Source: Leptospira vanthielii serovar Holland str. Waz Holland = ATCC 700522 (GTDB taxonomy: Bacteria > Spirochaetota > Leptospiria > Leptospirales > Leptospiraceae). Taken from it: a stretch of DNA of 64,000 bases. The notes below the pieces were generated by a model that ran no database searches, was not told the DNA's origin, and worked only from the letters and a program-made list of their open reading frames with translations. Below are positions 50,396 to 58,839 of this stretch, piece after piece. Position 1 is the first letter of the stretch, and each line of letters opens with the position of its first letter. The position numbers were made by a program, and so were the translations under genes. The stretch spans positions 186,001 to 250,000 of the forward strand of contig NZ_AOGY02000014.1 in the NCBI RefSeq assembly GCF_000332455.1. Direction: 5' to 3'.

Positions 50396-51160
50396 TTAAA
50401 CTAATTGAAAGAGGGTATTCTTTTTCGGATCAGACAACAGGAAGTTTTTTTCCGGAAAATGATTCCATTTTTCTTGGGTTTGTTTTTGTTCTGGAAAGTT
50501 TGTGTATAGGATGTCAAAGGAAAAACGGTTCGAACCATAATTCCCTTTGTGAATCAGATGAGCAGAAAACACCAAAAGATCACCGGGATTGTGTGGGACA
50601 AGGATTTGGCTTTCTATGTCTTCATGGTTTTTCTTTCCCTCAAGTTCCAAACGAACTTCCCTTTCTTTCTCTGTATCCCAACGAATGTGCGAACCGGGAA
50701 CAAACCAAATCCCAGGATCATTTTCTAAGGGAATACGAAAATGCCAAACATGGTCTTTATAAATGCGTTTTTTTTGTTCCTCTTCTGAAATGCCCAGGTA
50801 TTGGATGTCCCGATGCCAATAAGGGAGTTTATTTGGATCCATAGGATTAAAAAAAATTTGTGTGTTGAGAAAATAGAAAGTATCTTTGAATATCAAATCA
50901 CAAATATTTAGTAACAAATCAGATCCTATAAATTCAAATAGAGTTTTTCTATCATTTTTATCTTTTGTATATTTTATGGAAGTAAGATAAGCACTATTGA
51001 CATTTTTAGGATTTTGAAATTCTTGTAACCATTGTTCATTAGAACGAACAAGAATTTCTTTTAACAATTTTATTGTATCAAGAGGAATCAAATTGGGAAA
51101 CAAATAGTAACCCAAGGTTTCTATTTGTGGTTTCGCATTTGAAAGAATCATCTCATTCAT
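50396..51160 (-). CDS. phytanoyl-CoA dioxygenase-family protein
   Basis: Fe(II)/2-oxoglutarate oxygenase-like protein of 254 residues. The iron triad is visible: PYWHRDIQYLG with HxD near residue 116, and FSAHLIHKGNYGSNR with the distal His and a 2-oxoglutarate-binding Arg. Substrate unknown. It starts at ATG 51158-51160 and is nine bases downstream of the GNAT gene. Confidence 0.82.
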   Translation of the reverse strand: MNEMILSNAKPQIETLGYYLFPNLIPLDTIKLLKEILVRSNEQWLQEFQNPKNVNSAYLTSIKYTKDKNDRKTLFEFIGSDLLLNICDLIFKDTFYFLNTQIFFNPMDPNKLPYWHRDIQYLGISEEEQKKRIYKDHVWHFRIPLENDPGIWFVPGSHIRWDTEKEREVRLELEGKKNHEDIESQILVPHNPGDLLVFSAHLIHKGNYGSNRFSFDILYTNFPEQKQTQEKWNHFPEKNFLLSDPKKNTLFQLV

Positions 51161-51169
51161 TTGAATCGA

Positions 51170-51781
51170 CTATATTTCTTTTTCCATATAGTGGTGGGAA
51201 GGAATGATCCCCTCCCAACCCAAAGGATGTCTTGTTTTTTTGATTTGAAAACCTAACTTTTGATATAGGGCGATGGCAGCTTCGTTTTCTGCTGATACAT
51301 CTAAAGAAGCAGTTTTATATTTTGTCTCTTTGGAGATCATATAACTGATCAGTTCTTTGGCGATCCCTTTGTTTCGTTCTGTTTCTAATACGGCAATATG
51401 ACCTAAATACAAACATCCTGATTTTGGTGGTTGGATGATGGTTTCTGTTTTGAGACCACGTGCCATCACTTTCGGAGCTCGAAGGCCGTAGACAGATAAG
51501 ATGCGAAGAGCTGTACCTAACGTGAGACCTAAAAAACTGGGTTGCGAGTAAGAAAGAATAGACCCGACGACCCGACCCTCTATCTCTGCTACAAAATGAT
51601 TAGTATACGAAACTGTGTTTCCCCGGCGAACATACGATGCATTCAAAAAATCAAAGGCAGTTTTTTCCCCTTCTTGGAATACAAAAGTCCATGCTTTGGG
51701 TCCTGAAGAATAGATTAGCGGAATAATGAAATCCTTATCAGATGATTTTGCTTTACGAATGGTTAGGTGGGTATTGGTCAT
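51170..51781 (-). CDS. GNAT N-acetyltransferase
   Basis: I place the start at ATG 51779-51781 (203 residues), because the longer frame to 51952 runs through the palindromic repeat. LTIRKAKSSDKDFIIPLIYS opens the domain and ERNKGIAKELISYMISKE is the acetyl-CoA loop, followed by ASLDVSAENEAAIALYQKLGF. Substrate unknown. Confidence 0.82.
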   Translation of the reverse strand: MTNTHLTIRKAKSSDKDFIIPLIYSSGPKAWTFVFQEGEKTAFDFLNASYVRRGNTVSYTNHFVAEIEGRVVGSILSYSQPSFLGLTLGTALRILSVYGLRAPKVMARGLKTETIIQPPKSGCLYLGHIAVLETERNKGIAKELISYMISKETKYKTASLDVSAENEAAIALYQKLGFQIKKTRHPLGWEGIIPSHHYMEKEI

Positions 51782-51877
51782 GGGATGTGATGAAAAGTGA
51801 ATCCTGAAATTTAGATAGATAACTATCCAAATATTTTTTGGATTGCTTTGATTCGTCAATAGAGAATTCAATCTCCC

Positions 51878-51950
51878 TGCGCCCCGGATCACAGCGGAAA
51901 TCCTTTCCCGAAGGGAAAGATTGTAGCGGAGAGCCGGAGATGTGCGCCCC
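51878..51950. repeat. intergenic palindromic repeat, copy B
   Basis: The core 51892-51923 is the reverse complement of the copy A core with two differences (one in the hairpin loop, CTTCGGG instead of CTTTGGG), so selection on or copying of the stem is likely. The outer parts differ from copy A: GCGCCCC occurs on both sides as a direct repeat. Confidence 0.65.
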
Positions 51951-51973
51951 AAAAAAAATAATATTTTTAAATA

Positions 51974-53587
51974 TTAAAATGTAAACGATGCAAATACATT
52001 GATGAGTTCTCTTGTTCCCAGTTGTGGTCCGTTTAGATTTTGATGGAAGGGTTTACCATATTCAAATCCAAACCGTGCCCCCTGAAAAATTCCGCCTGTG
52101 ACAAGAAAGTTAACACCTATGAGTAGGTCACTGCGCATTCCACCTTGACGGTAAGGATCATTTTGTGGATCCATTTTGGGATCTAAGGTCGCATCCATTC
52201 CCTGTAAGTTGAACCATCTTTGTTTTGCTATGCGAACAGAAAGTGACATGGTTTCATGCACAAGAAAGGACAACCATCCAGAGATTTCGTAGCGATTTCC
52301 AAACCTGTAGTTGTTGTCATTTTTTCCAATTCGTAAAGTGGCTTGCGATTGGGCTCCCCAGGAAATTCTCTTATAATTTCCGTTATACGACAATTGTGGT
52401 AACAAACTATAGGTGCCTGTCCCCGGTTGCATATTATAAGGAACTTTTTGTTTTCCCATCATAGGCATATTGTCTCTTTCATCAATAGAACCCGTAGGAA
52501 GAGAAAGACCCATCCCTGTGAAAAAATTCTGATGTTCTGTTTTTATTAACCTATAGGCTGTACTAAAACTTACATCCCCAATTCCTGCAGAACTCATAGG
52601 AGCACGGTCAAAATTACTCGATGCCATGGTCATTTTATTTTTTACTGCCGGAACCATAAACATAATCATCCACTTGTCCGAAATGGATGTCATTGCACTT
52701 ACCATATTCATTTCCATAACCATATCTGTTGGAACAGACATGTAATTATATTTGTTAGGTGAAAGAACTGGGATTGTTGTTCCTAGAGGTGAACTTGTAA
52801 TTAAACTTCCTGTTGGCATTTGCACCGTGGGGTCTGTGAAAGGAAAATACATAGTGCCAAGATCGGATAAACCACTAGTCCCTGACTGTAAACCCCACAT
52901 CTTCATTCCCATATAACGATAATCAATCATCCACTTCCCTTTTTCATGGATATGTGGATTCATGATTCCAGCAGGTGCTAAAGCATCAGCTCGGTTGTGT
53001 TGTTCATGCCCCTCGTGACCTGAATGATCATGATTCGAATGGTCTTCGTTAGATGATTCATTTGAATCATAAGTTGACATATCCGTTTCATCTGTTCCGA
53101 TCAAAGAAGAGGATTCGCTAGTTTTTTCTGCATGAGATGAAGGTTTCAAGTTAATTTCTTTGTTAGGTGAATTAGATTCCACAGGAATATAAATCTGAAT
53201 CTCCGATCCATCGGAAAATAGAAAACGAAAAGGTATGGATTCTTTTAATTTGAGCGGGGATTTGATTCCGAAAAGCATGATATGATAACCCTTCGGAGTG
53301 AGATGTACAGAACTATTTTTGGGGATAGGAATTTCGGAAACAGGAATCATTTTTGTTCCCGATTCCGTTGGTTTCATTGTGAATAACTCTACTCGATCCG
53401 CTATGTCTGATTTAGTTTCAATGAGGGTTTTTTCTTTATTGGATGTATTGTTTAAAGTCAAATAAACGACAGAAGTTCGTGAGGAAGTGTATTTGATATA
53501 AGCATTCTCAAGTTTTACCTCTTTAGAGAGAAGAGGAGTGGTCATAAGAAGTATAATAGTTAGAATTTTAAGTTTCATTTCTTTCAT
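51974..53587 (-). CDS. PCuAC copper-chaperone domain fused to a Met-rich beta-barrel
   Basis: Exported protein of 537 residues; ATG 53585-53587 with AAGGA five bases upstream. Signal to about residue 21. Residues 22-140 are a PCuAC domain: Met80, His102 and Met104 fit the HX10MX21HXM copper motif, but Phe69 sits at the first ligand, with Met71 two residues on. A His-rich linker (DHSNHDHSGHEGHEQH, 182-197) follows. The C-terminal 320 residues resemble an outer-membrane beta-barrel (many alternating strands, terminal ASFTF), with Met clusters such as MVMEMNMVSAM. It lies downstream of the nos genes; copper delivery is inference. Confidence 0.72.
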   Translation of the reverse strand: MKEMKLKILTIILLMTTPLLSKEVKLENAYIKYTSSRTSVVYLTLNNTSNKEKTLIETKSDIADRVELFTMKPTESGTKMIPVSEIPIPKNSSVHLTPKGYHIMLFGIKSPLKLKESIPFRFLFSDGSEIQIYIPVESNSPNKEINLKPSSHAEKTSESSSLIGTDETDMSTYDSNESSNEDHSNHDHSGHEGHEQHNRADALAPAGIMNPHIHEKGKWMIDYRYMGMKMWGLQSGTSGLSDLGTMYFPFTDPTVQMPTGSLITSSPLGTTIPVLSPNKYNYMSVPTDMVMEMNMVSAMTSISDKWMIMFMVPAVKNKMTMASSNFDRAPMSSAGIGDVSFSTAYRLIKTEHQNFFTGMGLSLPTGSIDERDNMPMMGKQKVPYNMQPGTGTYSLLPQLSYNGNYKRISWGAQSQATLRIGKNDNNYRFGNRYEISGWLSFLVHETMSLSVRIAKQRWFNLQGMDATLDPKMDPQNDPYRQGGMRSDLLIGVNFLVTGGIFQGARFGFEYGKPFHQNLNGPQLGTRELINVFASFTF

Positions 53588-53599
53588 GGGTCCTTTCCC

Positions 53600-53634
53600 A
53601 AAAAATCATACTGGCTACTAAATTCACCAGTATG
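53600..53634 (-). terminator. rho-independent terminator
   Basis: On the minus strand CATACTGG (complement of 53627-53634) and CCAGTATG (complement of 53607-53614) form an eight-pair stem with a 12-base loop, followed by ATTTTTT. It follows the lipoprotein gene ending at 53656, separating it from the copper-protein gene. Confidence 0.7.
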
Positions 53635-53655
53635 ACAAGTGTTTGGAGAGAGAAT

Positions 53656-54441
53656 TTACATTTCTGTGTTAGATACTATGGAACCGACTGTGAAAGAAGT
53701 GATGGTCACTCCATTCAATACAAAGCCTAATCGATTGCCACCTGTATACACGGGAACGTTCATCATTTGCATGATCGGATAGTAGGACATAGAACCCCTT
53801 TCTGTTTCGGTAAGTTCCGAACATGGTTTGTTAAAACCATTTAAGAATCTGGATCCACCTGGTGTGGATTGGAAATCTAGACAAAATGTATAACTGCTCC
53901 CTGCTGCTGGTATGGGTGCAACCACAGATCCACCTTTACCGGTATTGCCAAAAACACCCGCCGCATTTTTATACTGTGTTTGTGCGCCTGCAATCAAACG
54001 ATAAGTTGGGCCGCTAAGGGGGTTTCCTGTCCCATAGGCGATCACATCTAAACTGCTAGTCGATGAGTTCAATGTAAAAGATACTTCAATATTAGTTCCT
54101 CCTTTGTTCGTTGCAAGCATCACATCATTGTTTGTAAACAAGACAGAAGTTCCAGTGGTTCCCGTTGCACCTTTGGTTACCTCTGATTGTGTTAAATCCA
54201 AATTCCGAAATCCTCCTTCATCACATCCATAAATCGAATATTTGGTTCGAGGTTTACTTTCTACTTGTGTGAGATTACTTGTGATTGCTGTAGTAGAAGA
54301 AATGGAACAACCAGGATTGATGTTTGCTGCAACAATGAGGGCCAGTAGATTCGAAGTATTATTCGAATCTGTTTTTTTAGCCATACTACAATTGAAGATG
54401 AACAAACACACGAGAGAAATATGAAATAGATTCTTAAACAT
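53656..54441 (-). CDS. lipoprotein of unknown function
   Basis: Protein of 261 residues with signal MFKNLFHISLVCLFIFNC. The mature part is Ser/Thr/Gly/Asn-rich and beta-like (TGTTGTSVLFTNNDVM, GGTNIEVSFTLNSSTSS), and contains MQMM and a C-terminal TEM. It ends at the terminator before the copper-protein gene. It may belong to copper handling from position, but no motif shows this. Confidence 0.6.
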   Translation of the reverse strand: MFKNLFHISLVCLFIFNCSMAKKTDSNNTSNLLALIVAANINPGCSISSTTAITSNLTQVESKPRTKYSIYGCDEGGFRNLDLTQSEVTKGATGTTGTSVLFTNNDVMLATNKGGTNIEVSFTLNSSTSSLDVIAYGTGNPLSGPTYRLIAGAQTQYKNAAGVFGNTGKGGSVVAPIPAAGSSYTFCLDFQSTPGGSRFLNGFNKPCSELTETERGSMSYYPIMQMMNVPVYTGGNRLGFVLNGVTITSFTVGSIVSNTEM

Positions 54442-54543
54442 AAAATTACCTTTGTATAAAAGTCCAAGGACTAAACTTTGGATTCAGTTTGCCTAATTGA
54501 TTTAGTTACGGCTCCTAATGAGAGGAGCGAATTTTAGTGCGTC

Positions 54544-54957
54544 TTAGGTAAGGGTATGTCTTGGTGGTTTGTCAGGTGGGTGGGAAAATCCTGTCAAGAG
54601 GTGGAAGTGTATCTGGAAAGGTAGAATGATTACATCATAGGCAATTAGGTTATTTAGTTTTGTTTCTGTCGTAAAATTAGGATTCATCGATTGAGATTGA
54701 AGAATTTTGGTCGCAGATTTTTTTTTCGCGCAGGAACATTGGTGAGGACCACTACCTTTAGTTAGGTGGCAGGTAATCCTATGTGAAGGAGGAGAGTCCT
54801 CTTCTTTATGGATTTCGTTTTTAGAGCCATGATTACAATGGCATACCATAGAGAGTCTATACATAGATTGGGCAAGCAGTCCTGTTTCCAGAAATAGGAT
54901 TTTACCTATAAAGGGAAGGAGGATCAAAACCGAAGCTATTTGTAACCAACGTTTCAT
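54544..54957 (-). CDS. Cys/His-rich exported or membrane protein next to the nos cluster
   Basis: Protein of 137 residues: one N-terminal hydrophobic segment (IASVLILLPFIGKILFLE), then a Cys/His-rich stretch with CHCNHG and, further on, CHLT...HQCSCAKKK, and a C-terminal part with HFHLLTGFSHPP. The pattern suggests metal binding at the periplasmic face. Not recognised as a family. An FNR-like box lies 43-56 bases upstream of the ATG, which points to coexpression with nosZ. Confidence 0.5.
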   Translation of the reverse strand: MKRWLQIASVLILLPFIGKILFLETGLLAQSMYRLSMVCHCNHGSKNEIHKEEDSPPSHRITCHLTKGSGPHQCSCAKKKSATKILQSQSMNPNFTTETKLNNLIAYDVIILPFQIHFHLLTGFSHPPDKPPRHTLT

Positions 54958-54999
54958 GGTAGTTGAATTTCATTCTACTAAATCCATGTTGATCTTTCC

Positions 55000-55013
55000 A
55001 TGATCTAAATCAA
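55000..55013. promoter_or_regulatory. FNR-like box (ATGAT-CTAA-ATCAA)
   Basis: One mismatch from TTGAT-N4-ATCAA, with the same spacer CTAA as the boxes at 61883 and 63054. It lies between nosY and the Cys/His-rich gene, 43-56 bases upstream of the latter's ATG. Confidence 0.55.
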
Positions 55014-55048
55014 GTGAATTCATTATTTGTATGTATTTGGAATAAAAA

Positions 55049-55834
55049 TTAGAAATTTCGTTTTTGGAATCGTTTAAAAGAAATCCAAAGAGGAATATTT
55101 ACCCACAAGGATAAAAACAAAATAGTAATCCCTAATACACCCAAGAGGCCTAATTGTTTTAATAACAATGCTCCTGAAAAACCAAGTAATGCAGAAGAGC
55201 TTGTTTGTAGAATCAGAAGGATTCTAATTAAATCAATGGGATTTAGCAAGATAACGATAAGAGACGGGATTTCAATCGGATAATCACCCAAGTACAAACT
55301 GAAGATAAAAACTAATGCATCAAAAAAGATAAAAAAGTACAACCAAACTAAAAGAGAAACTGTTAATACAATTTCTCCTCTACGGATAAAAGATGAAATC
55401 AAAAATGCAATCGCAACAAAAATAGCAGTTAAAAAGATTCCAAAAATCAATAGTTCAAAAAATAAAAATAGAAACTTGGGATCGTTCATAAAAAGGATGA
55501 GTCCCGGAATTCCCAGACCAAAGAGTAAACCAAGGGAGAGTGATATGGTGATTCCAAAATACTTTCCAAAAAACAAAGCATTACGACTGACTGATTTGGA
55601 AAGTAATACTTCGGCAAAGGGCATAGATTCTAAAAACGACATTCCAGAAAAGGTAATCGAAAAGAGTGGAATCACGATAAGAGTTAAATTCATTGTGCTA
55701 ACGAGCAAACGGATTCCGTTTTGATCCCCAAAAAAACTTAAGATCATCATCACGAGAACGAGAAGGCCCGAGTAGATAAACACCCAACGGCTTCGAATAT
55801 TTTCTTTAATTTCAAAAAGTAAAATTTCTTTCAT
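55049..55834 (-). CDS. nosY: NosY, membrane subunit of the NosDFY ABC complex
   Basis: Inner-membrane protein of 261 residues with six hydrophobic segments, of the ABC-2 permease type. In NosZ maturation NosY and the NosF ATPase drive NosD. The ATG overlaps the nosF stop by four bases (ATGA). Positions with helices include IYSGLLVLVMMILSFFG and GSLGVLG-like C-terminal LLGVLGITILFLSLWV. It is the last gene of the nos operon proper. Confidence 0.82.
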   Translation of the reverse strand: MKEILLFEIKENIRSRWVFIYSGLLVLVMMILSFFGDQNGIRLLVSTMNLTLIVIPLFSITFSGMSFLESMPFAEVLLSKSVSRNALFFGKYFGITISLSLGLLFGLGIPGLILFMNDPKFLFLFFELLIFGIFLTAIFVAIAFLISSFIRRGEIVLTVSLLVWLYFFIFFDALVFIFSLYLGDYPIEIPSLIVILLNPIDLIRILLILQTSSSALLGFSGALLLKQLGLLGVLGITILFLSLWVNIPLWISFKRFQKRNF

Positions 55835-56538
55835 GGTTTTGTTTTGTATTCCTCATTCCAGAAGTTCATCAAAGCCTGATCCAGATCAGTTTTGTTGTTT
55901 TTTCGGAGGAAATTATCTGGAGAATCGTCGATTAAAATGGATCCTTCTGATAAAAGTAAAAATCGATCGGCTAACTCTTGTAACTCGGCAAGTATATGTG
56001 TAGAAAAGATCACAAGGGAGCCTTCTTTTTTCTTTTCTACCAAAAGAGACTTTAGTAAATGAGAGATGTAGGGATCCAAACTGGCTGTAGGTTCATCAAT
56101 GACATACAAATCCTTTTTGGAAGAAAAACATTGTAGGATGCTGATTTTTTGTTTGGTTCCCCCAGAGAGAGATCCAATTTTTTTATCCATGTGGTGGTCC
56201 AACTCTAAAATAGAAAGGAGGTTTTGAAATCTTTCTTCTTCAACAGGTTCTAGTTTTTTAAAAAAGGAAATCAGTTCTTTCACTTTGATGTTTGTTGGAA
56301 AACGAGGGGTTTGTGGCATATAACCGATCGTATGTGGTTCCTCATTTTTACTTGGAAACAGAATTTGTCCAGAACTGGGTTGAACGAGTCCAAGAATTCC
56401 TTTGATGAGAGAACTTTTTCCTGATCCATTGGGACCAATGATGGATACAATATTTCCCGATTCTGTTTGAAAGGTTACATCTCTCACGGCAACAGAGTTA
56501 CCACCGTAATTGATGGTAAGATTTTTTACTTCTATCAT
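55831..56538 (-). CDS. nosF: NosF, copper-maturation ABC ATPase
   Basis: ATPase of 235 residues: Walker A IIGPNGSGKSS near residue 36, signature LSGGTKQK, Walker B LYVIDEPTASLD, switch His in VIFSTHILAELQELADR. It pairs with NosY and acts with NosD in loading copper into NosZ. Its stop overlaps nosY and its start overlaps nosD, both by four bases. Confidence 0.88.
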   Translation of the reverse strand: MIEVKNLTINYGGNSVAVRDVTFQTESGNIVSIIGPNGSGKSSLIKGILGLVQPSSGQILFPSKNEEPHTIGYMPQTPRFPTNIKVKELISFFKKLEPVEEERFQNLLSILELDHHMDKKIGSLSGGTKQKISILQCFSSKKDLYVIDEPTASLDPYISHLLKSLLVEKKKEGSLVIFSTHILAELQELADRFLLLSEGSILIDDSPDNFLRKNNKTDLDQALMNFWNEEYKTKP

Positions 56539-57875
56539 ATTCTTTCCTTCATCCTTGGATGTTGGTCTTCAAACTCGATTGGTGTTACAATGGGGAATGC
56601 TTTTTCAATTCCTTGTAAAAATAATACCACTGGGGATTCATAAAGTACCATCAGGAAAGGATACACGGCAATCCAGTAACCAAAAAAGTGAATGGTTTTG
56701 TGGGGAACATCTCCAATATGATCCTTGTTCAAATCATAACCTTCATAATGATCCCAGTAGTTATTTAGAAATTCATTGGTAGTAGATTTTGTATTGGTGC
56801 TGATATCAAAAACATTCTTTATAAAATTATTATTTATAATTTTGTTATAATCAGTATTTCCTAGGATTTTAATTCCCCAACCATTATTGATAAAATCATT
56901 ACTTTGAAACTTTATATTGGTAATCCCATCCGCAAACACAGCAATTGTATTTCCTTCGAATCGATTTTTAGATAAAGTACTATCTGCAATATCTTTTAAA
57001 AGAATTCCATTCGAACTTTCTCCCCAGTTATCTAAAAACTCGTTTTCTTCCATGATGATGTCTTTACTATACATCACGGCAACACCGGCAGAATTATTTT
57101 TAAAAACATTTCGATTGAATTGGTTGTGGCTGGAAGACATAAAATGCATTCCGTAACGAATGTTTTCTTTGGCTTCATTACTTTGAATGTCTAGGTTTTC
57201 TGAAAATTCTAAATAAATTCCGTCCCGGTGTTTTTTTAGTTTGTTTCCAATGATTTTGTTGTGACTTGCAGACCAAAGATGGATTCCATTTCCACCGAGG
57301 ACTTCATTTTCTGCGTTTCCTATGGAAACATTATTTTTAAGAGTGCAGTTGGTTGTTTCTGCGAGATAAAAACCATATACATTATCTTCTAAGTTTAAGT
57401 TTTCAAAATGGCAGTTTTTGACTTTATCAGCATAAACTCCTGCAAATTCGGTTAAATCAGAGATTCCACTTCCAATGATTTTTAAATTTTCGAGACGAAC
57501 TCCATCGGAATATATTCCAAATACATGTTTTTCTTTGAGTCCGTCGATCACAACTCCCGCTTCGCCTACGATGGTAATGGATTTTGTAATGGGTAAAAAT
57601 CCTTCTTTGTAGATTCCTGATTGGATTTGGATTTTGTCTCCATTTTGCGCAAGAGAGATGGCAGATTTAACTGATTTTACCGTACAGTTTGTACAAACTG
57701 AAATGGTTTTTGCTAACAAGGGATAATTTGGAAAAATGAAAAAAAGTATAAAGATAAGGATAAAAACGAACCTTTTCCATCTAAGAAGGATATGGTGGTG
57801 AATTTGATGATGTTTATGATTCAATTTGGTTCTTGGATCAACTCTTTTACTTTTGAAATGGGATAGAGTCTTCAT
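56535..57875 (-). CDS. nosD: NosD, periplasmic beta-helix copper-maturation protein
   Basis: About 446 residues from ATG 57873-57875; a TTG 18 bases upstream is an alternative. An N-terminal signal or anchor (FVFILIFILFFIFPNYPLL) is preceded by an unusual basic His-rich tail, NHKHHQIHHH. The periplasmic part is a right-handed beta-helix with CASH-type repeats (NSAGVAVMYSKDIIMEENEF and others), typical of NosD, which docks NosL and NosZ. A C-terminal hydrophobic segment follows (IAVYPFLMVLYESPVVLFL). The start overlaps nosL by 29 bases. Confidence 0.88.
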   Translation of the reverse strand: MKTLSHFKSKRVDPRTKLNHKHHQIHHHILLRWKRFVFILIFILFFIFPNYPLLAKTISVCTNCTVKSVKSAISLAQNGDKIQIQSGIYKEGFLPITKSITIVGEAGVVIDGLKEKHVFGIYSDGVRLENLKIIGSGISDLTEFAGVYADKVKNCHFENLNLEDNVYGFYLAETTNCTLKNNVSIGNAENEVLGGNGIHLWSASHNKIIGNKLKKHRDGIYLEFSENLDIQSNEAKENIRYGMHFMSSSHNQFNRNVFKNNSAGVAVMYSKDIIMEENEFLDNWGESSNGILLKDIADSTLSKNRFEGNTIAVFADGITNIKFQSNDFINNGWGIKILGNTDYNKIINNNFIKNVFDISTNTKSTTNEFLNNYWDHYEGYDLNKDHIGDVPHKTIHFFGYWIAVYPFLMVLYESPVVLFLQGIEKAFPIVTPIEFEDQHPRMKERI

Positions 57876-58233
57876 GAGTTTTAAAAGCAGCAAGTCCTGC
57901 TCCCATCGGTGAACGGATTTTGTCTGAATGGATGATGATGGCCTCGTCTTTCGAGAGAAACTCTTTTGTATCTAAGTAGTTAGTGACCCATATTTTTTGT
58001 GTTTTTAAGTCTTTGTCTTTTTGAAATTGCTCCATACATTCAATGGCATCGAAGTGGTATCTTTTTCCTTTATAAGTGATGAGTTGTGTGTGAAATCGCA
58101 TATCTACAATATTCATAGAACAATGACTGCATTTCATTTCCCCAACTGTCAATCGTTCGGGATGGACTTCCCCACAGTTGATAAGACCAACTGTGAGGAA
58201 GATACAAATTAGTTTTAAATTTTTAAACCACAT
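57847..58233 (-). CDS. nosL: NosL, copper-binding lipoprotein
   Basis: I start at ATG 58231-58233 (128 residues), 11 bases inside the membrane-protein gene; an ATG at 58257 is possible but less well placed. Signal NLKLICIFLTVGLINC with lipobox, then MKCSHCSMNIVDMRFHTQL, the NosL Cys/Met copper site, and YHFDAIECMEQF. NosL passes Cu(I) to NosD and NosZ. Confidence 0.88.
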   Translation of the reverse strand: MWFKNLKLICIFLTVGLINCGEVHPERLTVGEMKCSHCSMNIVDMRFHTQLITYKGKRYHFDAIECMEQFQKDKDLKTQKIWVTNYLDTKEFLSKDEAIIIHSDKIRSPMGAGLAAFKTHEDSIPFQK

Positions 58234-58834
58234 TTGATTTTTTCCTGCGATTTTCATCCCAGAGAATATAGATCAATATGACGAGACTAAGTCCTAAAAT
58301 CATACCACCATACGAAGGATAACTACAGGCAGTAATGTTTAACATTTCTTTACAGCCAAGTAGTGGCGGTTGGTAAGCCATACCTTCGACAATGATAGGA
58401 GCTTCTGGATTTAAGTTGTGTCCATAGTTATATTCCCATCTCCAAAAATCAGAAAGTCCCACAAGCCCTACAAGGATCAAGTTGATGATCCCAAGAATTG
58501 CCATCCCCACTTTGGGATAGAGTTCTGTGATAAATGCACCAAAGATCAAATAAGCAAGAACATACGGCATAAAAAGAAGTTCTGGAATGGATTCCGAAAC
58601 TATCTCTTGCATACCTATGTAATGATTCAGAAGATTGATGTTTTTTAAATCATAGGGTGTGGCGCCTGTAATTTTACTAATCCAAATTTGCATTCCGAGT
58701 CCCTCTGGGTACTGCGGTGCTGAAATGGATATGGACCAAATGGGAATGAAATAAACTAATACCAGAACCAAACCGACCCCTAAGATTAGGAGTCGGTTTC
58801 TTTTACTTAACGTTTGGAAAAGTAAAGTTTTCAT
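58223..58834 (-). CDS. nos-cluster integral membrane protein (NosB candidate)
   Basis: Protein of 203 residues with about four transmembrane helices (residues 15-38, 88-108, 108-130, 172-192) and a periplasmic loop containing WRWEYNYGHNLNPEAP and CKEMLNITACSY. Position directly after nosZ and four helices fit NosB, a membrane protein found in clade II nos clusters, but I cannot confirm homology. The NosZ stop is five bases before its ATG. Confidence 0.6.
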   Translation of the reverse strand: MKTLLFQTLSKRNRLLILGVGLVLVLVYFIPIWSISISAPQYPEGLGMQIWISKITGATPYDLKNINLLNHYIGMQEIVSESIPELLFMPYVLAYLIFGAFITELYPKVGMAILGIINLILVGLVGLSDFWRWEYNYGHNLNPEAPIIVEGMAYQPPLLGCKEMLNITACSYPSYGGMILGLSLVILIYILWDENRRKKSNVV

Positions 58835-58839
58835 ATAAG

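Noticed and set aside
54511..54528. Hairpin GCTCCT-AATGAG-AGGAGC as terminator
   Set aside because: No T-run on either side; it may be a regulatory stem but evidence is thin.
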